DNA of 64,000 nucleotides, taken from the NCBI RefSeq assembly GCF_900188155.1, contig NZ_FZOG01000002.1:821845-885844 (forward strand). The letters run 5' to 3'. This DNA comes from Pseudomonas segetis. GTDB lineage: Bacteria > Pseudomonadota > Gammaproteobacteria > Pseudomonadales > Pseudomonadaceae. The translations under genes were made by a program, and so were the position numbers. The notes beneath the pieces were generated by a model. That model saw only the letters and a program-made list of their open reading frames with translations. It did no database searches and was not told the DNA's origin. Positions 8,703 through 15,634 of the stretch are shown here, piece by piece. Within the stretch, counting starts at the first letter, position 1. Each line of letters begins with the position of its first letter.

Positions 8703-8724
8703 AAAAACGTGATCTGTCCCCTGT
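8703..8724 (-). repeat. Island 22-bp repeat, left copy
   Basis: AAAACGTGATCTGTCCCCTG is the reverse complement, with two substitutions in 23 bases, of the repeat arm at 11038-11060. It faces the copy at 11037-11060 and forms with it the two ends of a 2.36-kb compartment. Confidence 0.7.
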
Positions 8725-9045
8725 TACCAGTAGGTCTTCTCGGTGCGAATGCTGTAGTGATTCACCCTAATGACGTTACGAAACTGTTCTCGCAGGCGTG
8801 GCTTGGCTGGTGTGGTATCCATATCGCATCAGAACTGTATTTTTGCACAGTGTTATTGGTTGCACAAAATTAGGAGGTCAAGCGAATACAGGTCGCATGC
8901 AACAGTAATAAGATAACCAATTGTTTTATATAGATATTTTACGCATTGAATCGACCGAGCGAAATCTTGTTATGAAGAAGTCACTAATATGCAATCATAA
9001 AGCCGTCGGTCCACTTAACTGTTAAAACTCAAGAGAGAGAGATTA

Positions 9046-9492
9046 ATGGAAGAAGTTGAAGTGACGATAAATTCTGACGGTCGGCCTGTGCCCATCAACC
9101 AATTTTCTGAGTATTTTCAACTCTTGAGGGTTTGTTATATTTTGGCACTCGAGGAAGTACGGTTTGAAATGGAGGACGATGGGGATATTGCTGTTAATAC
9201 GAGCGTGGAGCACCTATCTGGGGCAATTCTCCATCACGCAAGCAGTCTTTCAGCAGCCGGCTTTAATCGATTAACTAAACAGATGCTATCTACCCAAGAA
9301 GAGCTGTACATCCAAGATATTATGCGTCGAAATCCTTTTGAAATCGTTTTCCTGGGTATAGGGGTTGCCTTGACAGCCGCCCTCATTGTCTCTGGTGGAA
9401 AATTCGAGTTCGGTTTGACTAAACTGAAAATCGAAATTCCACCTCTAGGTGAAGGCATCGCAAAACTCAAAAAGGCATTCAAGCAGAAGTAG
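9046..9492 (+). CDS. Cassette-borne hypothetical membrane protein (cassette 1)
   Basis: A 148-residue protein without a recognised family. It is soluble and acidic up to about residue 105, followed by one hydrophobic segment (FEIVFLGIGVALTAALIVSGG) and a Lys-rich tail. A purine-rich GAGAGAG precedes the ATG by a few bases. Codon use is AT-rich compared with the core genes. A candidate core site GTTAAAA at 9021 lies upstream and an attC site lies downstream, so it appears to be the payload of an integron gene cassette. Function unknown. Confidence 0.65.
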   Translation: MEEVEVTINSDGRPVPINQFSEYFQLLRVCYILALEEVRFEMEDDGDIAVNTSVEHLSGAILHHASSLSAAGFNRLTKQMLSTQEELYIQDIMRRNPFEIVFLGIGVALTAALIVSGGKFEFGLTKLKIEIPPLGEGIAKLKKAFKQK

Positions 9493-9503
9493 ATAATGAG
9501 CTG

Positions 9504-9587
9504 TTTTAACAATGTCAATCACAGCGACAGTTTTTTCGTTGCGGCTTCGCCTCCACTACAAAGCTGCGCGTGTTGGCGGCGTTAGAA
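9504..9587 (+). repeat. Integron attC recombination site 1
   Basis: Begins TTTTAACAATG and ends TTGGCGGCGTTAGAA, with a simplified inverted structure between. The 5' arm (AATCACAGCGACAG) pairs imperfectly with the 3' arm (CTGCGCGTGTT), leaving unpaired extra bases on one arm, the hallmark of attC. The right end TTGGCGGCGTTAG is like that of chromosomal integron attC sites. About 84 bp. Confidence 0.8.
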
Positions 9588-9605
9588 GGCAATTCGGAGA
9601 TATGG

Positions 9606-10073
9606 ATGTTTGAACTTGCTCTTACAATTCTTGGTGTTGTTTTGGGTTTCGGCCTAAGCGCAGCTTATGAACGCGCGAAAGGAAAAAGGAGCACCAAGAA
9701 CATCTCAGCAGTTCTTTTGCGTGAAATCCGTTCAAACATAGAATCTTTAAAGGGTGAGCTTTCTATAATTACGCAAGCTTCAGCAGAAAATATGCCGAGT
9801 TTTATTGAGCCACTGGGCATGCAGGAAATCGCTGAGCGCATAAAATCAGCCTTATCAACAGAATCATTCAACATGTGCCGCTTAGAAATACCTTCATTAG
9901 GGTCAGCTACAGCAGAAGCCATCTTTAATTTCTATGAGTCTGCGCGCGAGCTACCAAGAACAATCCAAGAAATCGAGCGCTGGGCCGGAAACATACGTCA
10001 TGGGCTCTTCGAAGATCTAATTAGCCACTTAATAGAAAAAGCAAAAATAGCAGAGAATTGTGTTACCTTCTAA
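9606..10073 (+). CDS. Cassette-borne hypothetical membrane-anchored protein (cassette 2)
   Basis: A protein of about 155 residues: an N-terminal transmembrane helix (FELALTILGVVLGFGLSAAY), a basic stop-transfer stretch (ERAKGKRSTKN), then a mostly helical cytoplasmic domain. No family recognised. The ATG at 9606 is chosen because GGAG lies 6 nt upstream; an earlier possible start at 9570 lies within the preceding attC site. The stop codon TAA is part of the R'' core (TTCTAAC) of the next attC, as in many cassettes. Small membrane-anchored cassette proteins sometimes act in phage defence or toxin systems, but nothing in the sequence proves that here. Confidence 0.65.
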   Translation: MFELALTILGVVLGFGLSAAYERAKGKRSTKNISAVLLREIRSNIESLKGELSIITQASAENMPSFIEPLGMQEIAERIKSALSTESFNMCRLEIPSLGSATAEAIFNFYESARELPRTIQEIERWAGNIRHGLFEDLISHLIEKAKIAENCVTF

Positions 10074-10143
10074 CAACTGGTTCAAATCGTTCGTTTCGCT
10101 CACTGGGACGGGCTAAAGCCCGTCCCTTAACCAAACGTTAGCA
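10068..10143 (+). repeat. Integron attC recombination site 2
   Basis: TTCTAACAACTGGTTCAAATCG at the left and CTTAACCAAACGTTAGCA at the right, with an inner perfect hairpin GGGACGGGCT-AA-AGCCCGTCCC. The layout CTAACAA ... TTCAAATCG ... TTAACC ... GTTAG matches that of well-known resistance-cassette attC sites. About 76 bp. Confidence 0.88.
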
Positions 10144-10158
10144 AAAGGGAGTATTAAA

Positions 10159-10476
10159 ATGAGCAATAAATTTATTACGCATCTTTTCACCAAAATCCTT
10201 GAGGTTCGTGGTCATACACCTTTATCTGTGTCAGCGGCGAAAGAAGCTCTGGAAAGTTTAGACGCAGAATATGAAGCTATAAGCCAATCAGAAGGCTCTG
10301 AAATGGCAGAAAATGCACTTTCCTATAAAACGGTAAAGCGCGCCTTACAGCAATGTCTTTCTTATCATGCAAACTCAAATCCTTCTGTTACGTACGAAGA
10401 CAATCTAATTAATTATGAATATGCATATTTGAAGTTAGAAAGAGCAGAAAGCTTATTGAAGAGGAGTAGTTGCTAA
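10159..10476 (+). CDS. Cassette-borne hypothetical protein (cassette 3)
   Basis: A 105-residue, soluble, acidic, helix-rich protein without a recognised family. GGGAG lies 7 nt before the ATG, and the start comes only 16 bases after the preceding attC site, typical of cassette ORFs that carry no promoter of their own. The stop codon again overlaps the following attC site (TGCTAAC). Codon use is AT-rich. Confidence 0.65.
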   Translation: MSNKFITHLFTKILEVRGHTPLSVSAAKEALESLDAEYEAISQSEGSEMAENALSYKTVKRALQQCLSYHANSNPSVTYEDNLINYEYAYLKLERAESLLKRSSC

Positions 10477-10538
10477 CAAATCGCAGCAACTCGCCACTGC
10501 GTGACTAGACAGTTTGTAAGTTGTGCGCGGCGTTAGTC
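10471..10538 (+). repeat. Integron attC recombination site 3
   Basis: Left end TGCTAACAAATCGCAG, right end GTTGTGCGCGGCGTTAGTC. CTAAC/GTTAG and CAACT/AGTTG pair in the arms with extra unpaired bases on the left arm. About 68 bp, the shortest and least hairpin-rich of the four. Confidence 0.8.
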
Positions 10539-10560
10539 AAAATCTAAAATCGGAGTACTC

Positions 10561-10887
10561 ATGAGCACATACTTCACCAGCCTAGAAATCAGTTCCTGCG
10601 AAATTGGCGGACTAGTTGCCCAGTCTCTAATCCACGATTTGCGGGTAAATAATTTCACATTTACAAACTTCCCTGAGGTCATCGTCGAGTGGGACTCAGA
10701 GAATTTCTATATAAAACTGCAAGCTCATGGCCAAACGACTCAAGCCGAGTCGCTTCCCTACAAAGCTATGAATGCACTGATTAAAGATTTCAGAAACAAC
10801 AAAGATCATGACAAAGATTTTTTCAAATCAATTCAAAATCTAGCCATTCAACTTGAGTCTCTAATTGGCAAGGCACGTAATGCCTAA
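10561..10887 (+). CDS. Cassette-borne hypothetical protein (cassette 4)
   Basis: A 108-residue soluble protein without a recognised family. GGAG lies 6 nt before the ATG, which comes 23 bases after attC site 3. The stop TAA at 10885-10887 is embedded in the left core of the last attC-like site. The composition is AT-rich like the other three cassette ORFs and unlike the flanking chromosome. Confidence 0.65.
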   Translation: MSTYFTSLEISSCEIGGLVAQSLIHDLRVNNFTFTNFPEVIVEWDSENFYIKLQAHGQTTQAESLPYKAMNALIKDFRNNKDHDKDFFKSIQNLAIQLESLIGKARNA

Positions 10888-10957
10888 TTAATGGCTCAAA
10901 TCGTTCGCTACGCTCGCTGAGACGGGCTAAAGCCCGCCCCTTAACCGTACGTAAGGC
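10881..10957 (+). repeat. Degenerate attC site 4
   Basis: Strongly resembles attC site 2 (GGCTCAAATCGTTCG..., GACGGGCT-AA-AGCCCGCCCC, TTAACCGTACG). Both recombination cores are altered: TGCCTAAT in place of TGCCTAAC on the left, and GTAAGGC in place of GTTAGGC on the right. It is probably recombination-weak or dead and may have fixed the end of the array. Confidence 0.75.
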
Positions 10958-11036
10958 GGAATCGCCGAAGGAGTTTAGAGTAGGGGGTAGAGCACTGTTA
11001 AAAAGAAATTTCTCAAAATTTGAGTTGTCACGGTAG

Positions 11037-11101
11037 CAATAGGGGACAGACCACGTTTTTCTAGCTGGGATTTTGAATTAAACGTGGTCTGTCCCCTATT
11101 G
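11037..11101. repeat. Perfect 22-bp inverted repeat at the junction of two island compartments
   Basis: CAATAGGGGACAGACCACG plus TTT (11037-11058) is followed after 21 bases by its exact reverse complement (11080-11101). As RNA it could fold into a strong hairpin. Single copies of the same sequence lie at 8703-8724 and 12144-12167, so this is a doubled end sequence and not merely a terminator. Confidence 0.85.
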
Positions 11102-11118
11102 TTCTCTTCCCCTATTGT

Positions 11119-11385
11119 TCGCCAGAATTTCTATATCACGGTACAGCCACTCGTTTTATGGACTCAATCAACGAGAAATGACTGGTTCCTGGCTCTCGTC
11201 ATCATGTCCATCTTTCCCAAGATGAACAGACCACCATTGAAGTCGGTAAACGTTACGGAAAGCCTGTCGTATTATAAGTTGAAGCCTTGCAGATGCACCA
11301 ACAAGGCTTCAAGTTCTTTCAGGCGGATAATGGCGTTTGGTTGGCAGACCATATTCTTATAAATCTCATACAGGAAAACAATTAA
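11119..11385 (+). pseudogene. kptA: kptA (RNA 2'-phosphotransferase) 3' fragment, decayed
   Basis: Read in one frame, this stretch encodes SPEFLYHGTATRF, then [24 protein letters not shown] and FFQADNGVWLADH, the NAD+-binding C-terminal half of Tpt1/KptA, which removes a 2'-phosphate from RNA through ADP-ribosylation. The N-terminal RNA-binding half is missing and the frame is broken by stops at 11179 (TGA) and 11275 (TAA). It starts 18 bases after the 22-bp repeat. The reading frames that stay open here in other phases do not resemble any protein. The gene is dead in this copy. Confidence 0.85.
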
Positions 11386-11774
11386 TCTTCTGCTCGCTCC
11401 TGCTTGTAGCGAGCAGAATCCATTTTCGCTACTTCCAACCAATCAGAAAAATTAGCTACTCTCCCTCTCTCTTCCCAGCCAGAAGAAGCATAGGCATGAA
11501 TAAAAAACACTGCCAAATTGTCCGTATCCTCACTCCCATCAAAGCAAGCAAAATCATCTGAATCTTCAAGTTTTGCAAAAGGGACCAAACTTCTAGCCGG
11601 ATAGAGCCGTTTAAGTTCTTCAAGCCAAAAATCCGCATTAGACTTGTACTTACATAAAAACCACCATGGCTCTAAATCTGGAAGTATTTTTTGACACGTA
11701 AACTCTAAAAAACTTATAGGGAATTTAAACCCTTCAGGAAGCATTGCCTCATCAAACAAGTACCAGGAAGACAT
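11382..11774 (-). CDS. Putative immunity protein (SUKH/SMI1-KNR4-like)
   Basis: A 130-residue acidic protein with features of small toxin-immunity proteins: many aromatic and acidic residues, FAKLEDSDDFACFDG in the middle (a common segment in SMI1/KNR4 immunity proteins) and no signal peptide. It starts one base inside the stop of the toxin tail gene (TAATG), the usual effector-immunity arrangement. Its 3' end runs over the last bases of the kptA remnant. Most likely it neutralises the toxin domain encoded by the upstream fragment; the pairing is inferred from position. Confidence 0.65.
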   Translation of the reverse strand: MSSWYLFDEAMLPEGFKFPISFLEFTCQKILPDLEPWWFLCKYKSNADFWLEELKRLYPARSLVPFAKLEDSDDFACFDGSEDTDNLAVFFIHAYASSGWEERGRVANFSDWLEVAKMDSARYKQERAED

Positions 11775-12142
11775 TACTGTTTACCCGTAATTCTAGGGGC
11801 ATCAGAAGCCCCATATGGATTTCCTTTTGCAAACCCACCTGACTGGCTATTGATTCTTCCTGTTATAGCTTCTCCCCAAGTTTTTGGATTGAATCCTTTT
11901 TCAGGCTTCGCAAATCTTTGCATTTCGGCAGTAGTGAGTGGCTCACTGAATTCACGAACATTCGCTTTGACTTCAATACCAGCTTCTCTTGCCGCAGCAA
12001 TACGAGTGTTATCCATACTCGTCAGCTTGCCATCCGGCATTTTTATGACGTCAACAGGATCAGCTTTCCCACCATTGGTTTTCATACTTTGAACCAAGTC
12101 GTTATAGGCGTAATTCGTTCCTGTTATGCGGTCTGTCTTATA
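11774..12142 (-). pseudogene. C-terminal tail of a polymorphic (Rhs/CDI-type) toxin, truncated
   Basis: About 120 residues resemble the ParB/Srx-like toxin tip found at the C-terminus of Rhs and related secreted proteins: TGTNYAYNDLVQSMKTNGG, VIKMPDGKLTSMDNTRIAAA, EFSEPLTTAEMQRF and GFNPKTWGEAITGRINSQ. The large N-terminal part needed for export is absent. Homology stops at the 22-bp repeat (12144-12167), beyond which a short non-homologous extension gives an ATG. So this is an orphan tip, probably not expressed as a secreted toxin, kept with its immunity gene. Confidence 0.7.
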
Positions 12143-12143
12143 G

Positions 12144-12167
12144 CAATAGGAGACAGACCACGTTTTT
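12144..12167 (+). repeat. Island 22-bp repeat, right copy
   Basis: CAATAGGAGACAGACCACG plus TTTTT differs by one base from the arm at 11037-11060. It is inverted relative to the arm at 11080-11101, so the two bound the 1.1-kb kptA/toxin compartment. A partial mirror (GGTCTGTCT at 12131-12139) lies just inside. Confidence 0.75.
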
Positions 12168-12223
12168 AACCACCTTCGATTCAAGCCCGCTTGCCTCTAC
12201 GACTCTCGGTTGAGGCAAGAAAA

Positions 12224-12319
12224 TGGCGGAAGGCAGTGGGAGTCGAACCCACCTAGGAACGGCTGCCGTCCCCTACCGGGGTTGAAGCCCGGCCACGCCA
12301 CCGGGCGTGATTGCCTTCC
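12224..12319 (-). tRNA. selC: tRNA-Sec (anticodon UCA)
   Basis: A 96-nt tRNA with the long 8-bp acceptor stem (GGAAGGCA... / ...TGCCTTCC), encoded GCCA end, large variable arm (GGGGACGGCAGCCGTTCC) and T-arm GGTTCGACTCC. The anticodon is UCA at 12283-12285 in loop CTTCAAC. It reads the UGA codon of fdnG in this window. The 3' end faces the accessory island, so selC probably served as the integration target. Confidence 0.97.
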
Positions 12320-12517
12320 ATATTGCTTTGTCTCAACGCGTCGTTGAATCGTCAAACCGAGCATAACCCATCAATGCAGCTCGATCCGAGCGCAATGCAA
12401 GAATCTTGAAAACCATAGCAATCATTTTGCCAATGGGCAGCGTATCCGCAGCTAAGATAAATACCGGACACCCCTGATTTTCCTGACACCAGCCTAGCCA
12501 CTGCGAGAGCCGCACAC

Positions 12518-13078
12518 TTGAGTAACTTCCCAGTAATCGCAACCATTTTGTCGATGATCCTTGGCCTGTCTGTGACCCGGTTGCTGACGGGGCTTGTCAC
12601 CTTGTTCCGTATTCGCCATACAGCGCCCATCGATTGGGTGCCGGTTGCTTGGGCGACAGTGCTGTTTTCGACTCAGCTTGAGTTTTGGTGGGCGATCAAT
12701 CAGTTGCCAAAGCTCGAGGATAGCTTTTCGTTTTTGGAATTTATTTTCTTTGTACTGCTAACGCTGATGCTTTTTATCACGGCGTCTTTGTTGCTGCCCA
12801 ACCGCAGTGAAGATGAGGTCGATGGGGCGCAAGTATATTTCGAGAAGGACGGTCGCTTCGCCCTGCTTTCACTGTCAGCATTTCTGGTGCTCGGTTTTAT
12901 CCTCAACGTATTTATTCTGCACAGCCCCATGTTGGCGTATTGGGCGGCGCTGGATGCCTTGATGATCATCTTGCCCACCGTGGCATTCTTGGCAAAGTCA
13001 CGGAGAATCTACGCCGCAATAACCCTTATTTACCTGCCCTTGTCAGCGATAGACCTACTGGTTTCGCTTACTGATTAA
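12518..13078 (+). CDS. Hypothetical inner-membrane protein
   Basis: A protein of about 186 residues with around five or six hydrophobic segments: an N-terminal VIATILSMILGLSVTRLLTG, FLEFIFFVLLTLMLFITASLLL, FALLSLSAFLVLGFILNVFIL, and two near the C-terminus. I do not recognise a characterised family. The proposed start is TTG at 12518; the first in-frame ATG is at 12554 and would shorten the first helix. It sits alone between selC and a convergent hydrolase gene. Its codon use is similar to the core genome, so it probably lies outside the island. Confidence 0.65.
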   Translation: MSNFPVIATILSMILGLSVTRLLTGLVTLFRIRHTAPIDWVPVAWATVLFSTQLEFWWAINQLPKLEDSFSFLEFIFFVLLTLMLFITASLLLPNRSEDEVDGAQVYFEKDGRFALLSLSAFLVLGFILNVFILHSPMLAYWAALDALMIILPTVAFLAKSRRIYAAITLIYLPLSAIDLLVSLTD

Positions 13079-13123
13079 ACACGCCCGCCAAGCTGAGAAA
13101 ATCACTTGGGATGATGGATAGGC

Positions 13124-13687
13124 TCAGGCTTCTTGCCCATCACCTATCGCCGGTTTACGCGCCGTTATTTTCCGCCTGATCAAAACCCCAAGCAAACCGA
13201 TTACAAACCCTGGAATAAATATCCAGACAAACTCAGAAGTGATCACCCTCAGGCCTCTTTCGGTGAAGAAGGCGCCAACCCCAATCGGCGACACCTGCAC
13301 CGGCCTGAACGGGAAAAACACGCGCTCCGTGCTAAACGGCCAATACAAGGCGACCCCTAGCCCGCCGTTGGTTAGCGCATCCAATGCCGCATGGGATGCG
13401 CAGGCGATAAAGCTCATGGCGAAGACGACCCAGGGCTTTGATTTAAGTGGCTTGGCGAACAGCATGAAGAAAGCCGCTACGCAGCCTGCGAAAAATAATG
13501 AATGGGTAAAACCCCGGTGCCCCCACTCCGAGCTGTAGGCAATGCCGAACTTGAAAGCCAGTACATCCGCATCCGGGGCGATGGCCAGGATTATGGCCAA
13601 GACCAGCAGACGCAGGTTCATCGACGGGCTTTTGAAAGCGGCGTAGACAACCAGTGGAACCACTGCGTGGGCGAAGGCTGAAGCCAT
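13124..13687 (-). CDS. YdjM/DUF457-family membrane-bound metal-dependent hydrolase
   Basis: A 187-residue inner-membrane protein with the metal-ligand pattern of the DUF457/YdjM family: HAVVPL near residue 7, PDADVLAFKFG, WGHRGFTHSLFF (HRG-THS) and HAALDALTNGG. Four hydrophobic helices alternate with these motifs. Members are called LexA-regulated membrane hydrolases in E. coli, though their substrate is unknown. The gene lies 37 bp downstream of selB on the same strand and may be read through from the selenium operon. Confidence 0.8.
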   Translation of the reverse strand: MASAFAHAVVPLVVYAAFKSPSMNLRLLVLAIILAIAPDADVLAFKFGIAYSSEWGHRGFTHSLFFAGCVAAFFMLFAKPLKSKPWVVFAMSFIACASHAALDALTNGGLGVALYWPFSTERVFFPFRPVQVSPIGVGAFFTERGLRVITSEFVWIFIPGFVIGLLGVLIRRKITARKPAIGDGQEA

Positions 13688-13723
13688 GATATGTCCTGAA
13701 ATTTATCCGGTGATTAGCAGGTC

Positions 13724-15631
13724 TTACTTGATCTCGGCCAGGGCAGAATCCGTCCTGATCCTGCGCTCGCCAACCAGCCTGCGGGTGAAGCCGATGCGGT
13801 CGAAATACTCGAGTAGCTGAATACTGCGCTTGCGGCCGATGTTGATGTTGTCACGCCAGATTGCGGGTTTGATCGAGCCGTTTTGCTGTTCGATAGTCAC
13901 TGCGATTGCAGCGAGCTGGCGCAAGGTCTGCTCGGGGTAGAACAGGTCCTTGACCACTTGGTGAAGCAGGCCGAGCCTGGCCAGTTTGCGCAGCAGCAGA
14001 CGCACCTCGGCTTCATCCTTTTGCAGGCTGCTGGCAAGATCGCGCACCCAGGGTGGATCAAAGTGACCGGCAATCAGTAAAGGCCAGATCTGTTCGCGCA
14101 AGGCTTCATCGGTCTCACCCAGTTGCACCTGATGCTCAGGCAGGTGCAGCCAGGGGCCACTGCTGGCGACAGCGCCAGATGCAAGCTGCTGTTCGAGCAG
14201 GCTGATAAACACCGGTCGCTCCAGTGCGGGCAATGCGTAACGTCGCAGGCGATCACGGTCAGGGCCAAGTTCATCCGGGCACTCGTCGTGAAAGCGCTGC
14301 AAGCCCTCGAGCAACTGCGCGGTTAATTGCAGCCAGACACTGCTGCTGAATAACCGTGGACCGAGCCGCGTGCTGACTTGCAGCACATCCTCGGGTAATG
14401 CCCACAGCGCCCGGGGCTGATTGAACTGACGCTCGAGCAGTGTTGGATCAAGCCCATTGAAGGCGCGTTGCAACAACGCCGGTAGCGCGTCCCCAAGCTC
14501 ATCGACCAGCAGGCTATTGAGTTGCGCCAGGCGTTGCTCGGAGCGCCGGTTGCGCGCCGGGGCAAAGGGGTCCAGTACTCGGCCACCCGCCACGGTGCGT
14601 TGCGCCGACTGGTCGCGTAGGACCAGCCTGTCGTTATGCACGGCATGCACCGGCGCATTTAGCAGGATCTGCGCCAGGGCGGTTTTACCCGGTTCGACCT
14701 GGGTGCCTTCCAGCAGCGCCACACGGCCCGTGACATCTTGTGCGGCCAGATGCACATGCACCGGCGTCCAGTGGCTGAAGTCGCGGCTTTCGCCGGGCAG
14801 TATTTCGAGCTGAATATCAATGCGCGTAGTCGGTGCGTGCAAGGCCGGTGTCAGCAGCCAGTCACCACGGCGCACATGCTCCAAGGCCAAACGTTCGCCG
14901 ACGATGTTCAGCGCCACCCGTTGCCCGGCAATGGCCTGCTCGGCCTGTTGGTTTTGCGCATGGATGCCGCGCACGCGTACGCTGCGGCCACTGGGGCTGA
15001 GCGTCAGTTCATCGCCCACTGCAACCTGCCCGGCCTTGGCGGTACCCGTGACGACAATGCCGGCACCGGCAACGCTGAATGCGCGGTCGATGGGCAAGCG
15101 AAAGTAGCCACTGACACTGCGTTGTTGCACATGCTCCGCGCTGTTCCTGAGGGCTTGGCGCAGCTCAGCGATGCCATCACCTGTAACGCTCGATACGGGA
15201 TAGATCTCAGTACCCGCAAGCGGCCCGGCACTGAGCAATTGAGTGATTTGCTGCTGCACCTTGACCACTTGCTGGCTATCGACCCGGTCGATTTTGCTCA
15301 GCGCCACGATCGCGCGGCGGATGCCCAGTAGTTGCGCAATCGCCAGGTGCTCGCGGGTTTGCGGCATGACGCCATCATCCGCAGCAACCACCAACAGCAG
15401 CAGGTCAATGCCGCTGGAACCGGCGAGCATGTTGTGCACAAACCGCTCGTGGCCCGGCATGTCGATAAACCCGGTGAGCTGGCCATCGCCCAGGTCGGCG
15501 TAGAGGTAGCCCAGGTCAATGGTGATGCCGCGCTCGCGTTCGGCCGGGCGCTTGTCACCCTGCTGCCCGGTAAGCGCTTGCAGCAATGCAGTCTTGCCGT
15601 GGTCGATGTGACCTGCCGTGCCGACAATCAA
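13724..15631 (-). CDS. selB: Selenocysteine-specific elongation factor SelB
   Basis: A 635-residue GTPase that delivers Sec-tRNA to UGA codons marked by a SECIS element. The G1 motif is [11 protein letters not shown] (residues 4-14), followed by GITIDLGY (G2), [12 protein letters not shown] (G3) and SKID (G4). Domains II and III are followed by C-terminal winged helices (from about residue 380) that bind the SECIS hairpin. The start is TTG: GAGGA lies 7 nt before it and the G1 motif begins immediately after. The gene begins 3 bases past the selA stop, so it is co-translated with selA. Confidence 0.96.
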   Translation of the reverse strand: MIVGTAGHIDHGKTALLQALTGQQGDKRPAERERGITIDLGYLYADLGDGQLTGFIDMPGHERFVHNMLAGSSGIDLLLLVVAADDGVMPQTREHLAIAQLLGIRRAIVALSKIDRVDSQQVVKVQQQITQLLSAGPLAGTEIYPVSSVTGDGIAELRQALRNSAEHVQQRSVSGYFRLPIDRAFSVAGAGIVVTGTAKAGQVAVGDELTLSPSGRSVRVRGIHAQNQQAEQAIAGQRVALNIVGERLALEHVRRGDWLLTPALHAPTTRIDIQLEILPGESRDFSHWTPVHVHLAAQDVTGRVALLEGTQVEPGKTALAQILLNAPVHAVHNDRLVLRDQSAQRTVAGGRVLDPFAPARNRRSEQRLAQLNSLLVDELGDALPALLQRAFNGLDPTLLERQFNQPRALWALPEDVLQVSTRLGPRLFSSSVWLQLTAQLLEGLQRFHDECPDELGPDRDRLRRYALPALERPVFISLLEQQLASGAVASSGPWLHLPEHQVQLGETDEALREQIWPLLIAGHFDPPWVRDLASSLQKDEAEVRLLLRKLARLGLLHQVVKDLFYPEQTLRQLAAIAVTIEQQNGSIKPAIWRDNINIGRKRSIQLLEYFDRIGFTRRLVGERRIRTDSALAEIK

Positions 15632-15634
15632 GCT

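Larger units (their letters stand above)
8285..9045. other. Gene-free left part of the accessory island
   Basis: No convincing gene is visible in this 761-bp stretch, and base composition shifts from GC-rich to AT-rich. It contains a solo copy of an interspersed repeat (8366-8430), an imperfect copy of the selC 3' end (8490-8515), one outward-facing copy of the 22-bp island repeat (8703-8724) and a possible cassette left boundary at 9021-9027 (GTTAAAA) just before the first cassette ORF. No integrase reading frame was found on either strand. Confidence 0.6.
8490..12251. mobile_element. Remnant genomic island at selC
   Basis: The 26 bases at 12226-12251 (3' end of selC) have an imperfect copy at 8490-8515 in the same orientation, matching at 23 of 26 positions (core AGGCAGTGGGAGT then GAACCC). 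Similarity continues weakly into the sequence 3' of the tRNA gene. This is the arrangement left by tRNA-targeted integration. Between the copies the DNA is AT-rich and holds cassette-type ORFs, attC sites, a pseudogene and a toxin fragment, none of them housekeeping. No integrase gene remains, so the element is probably a decayed remnant. The boundaries are inferred from the repeats only. Confidence 0.65.

Noticed and set aside
8285-9045. Integron integrase or attI site left of the cassettes
   Set aside because: No tyrosine recombinase motif or long reading frame on either strand. TTGTTATGA near 8967 looks slightly like attI sequence but lacks the rest.
11084-11362. 92-codon plus-strand open frame starting in the inverted repeat
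   Set aside because: A different frame of the same DNA encodes a recognisable kptA remnant; this frame resembles nothing.
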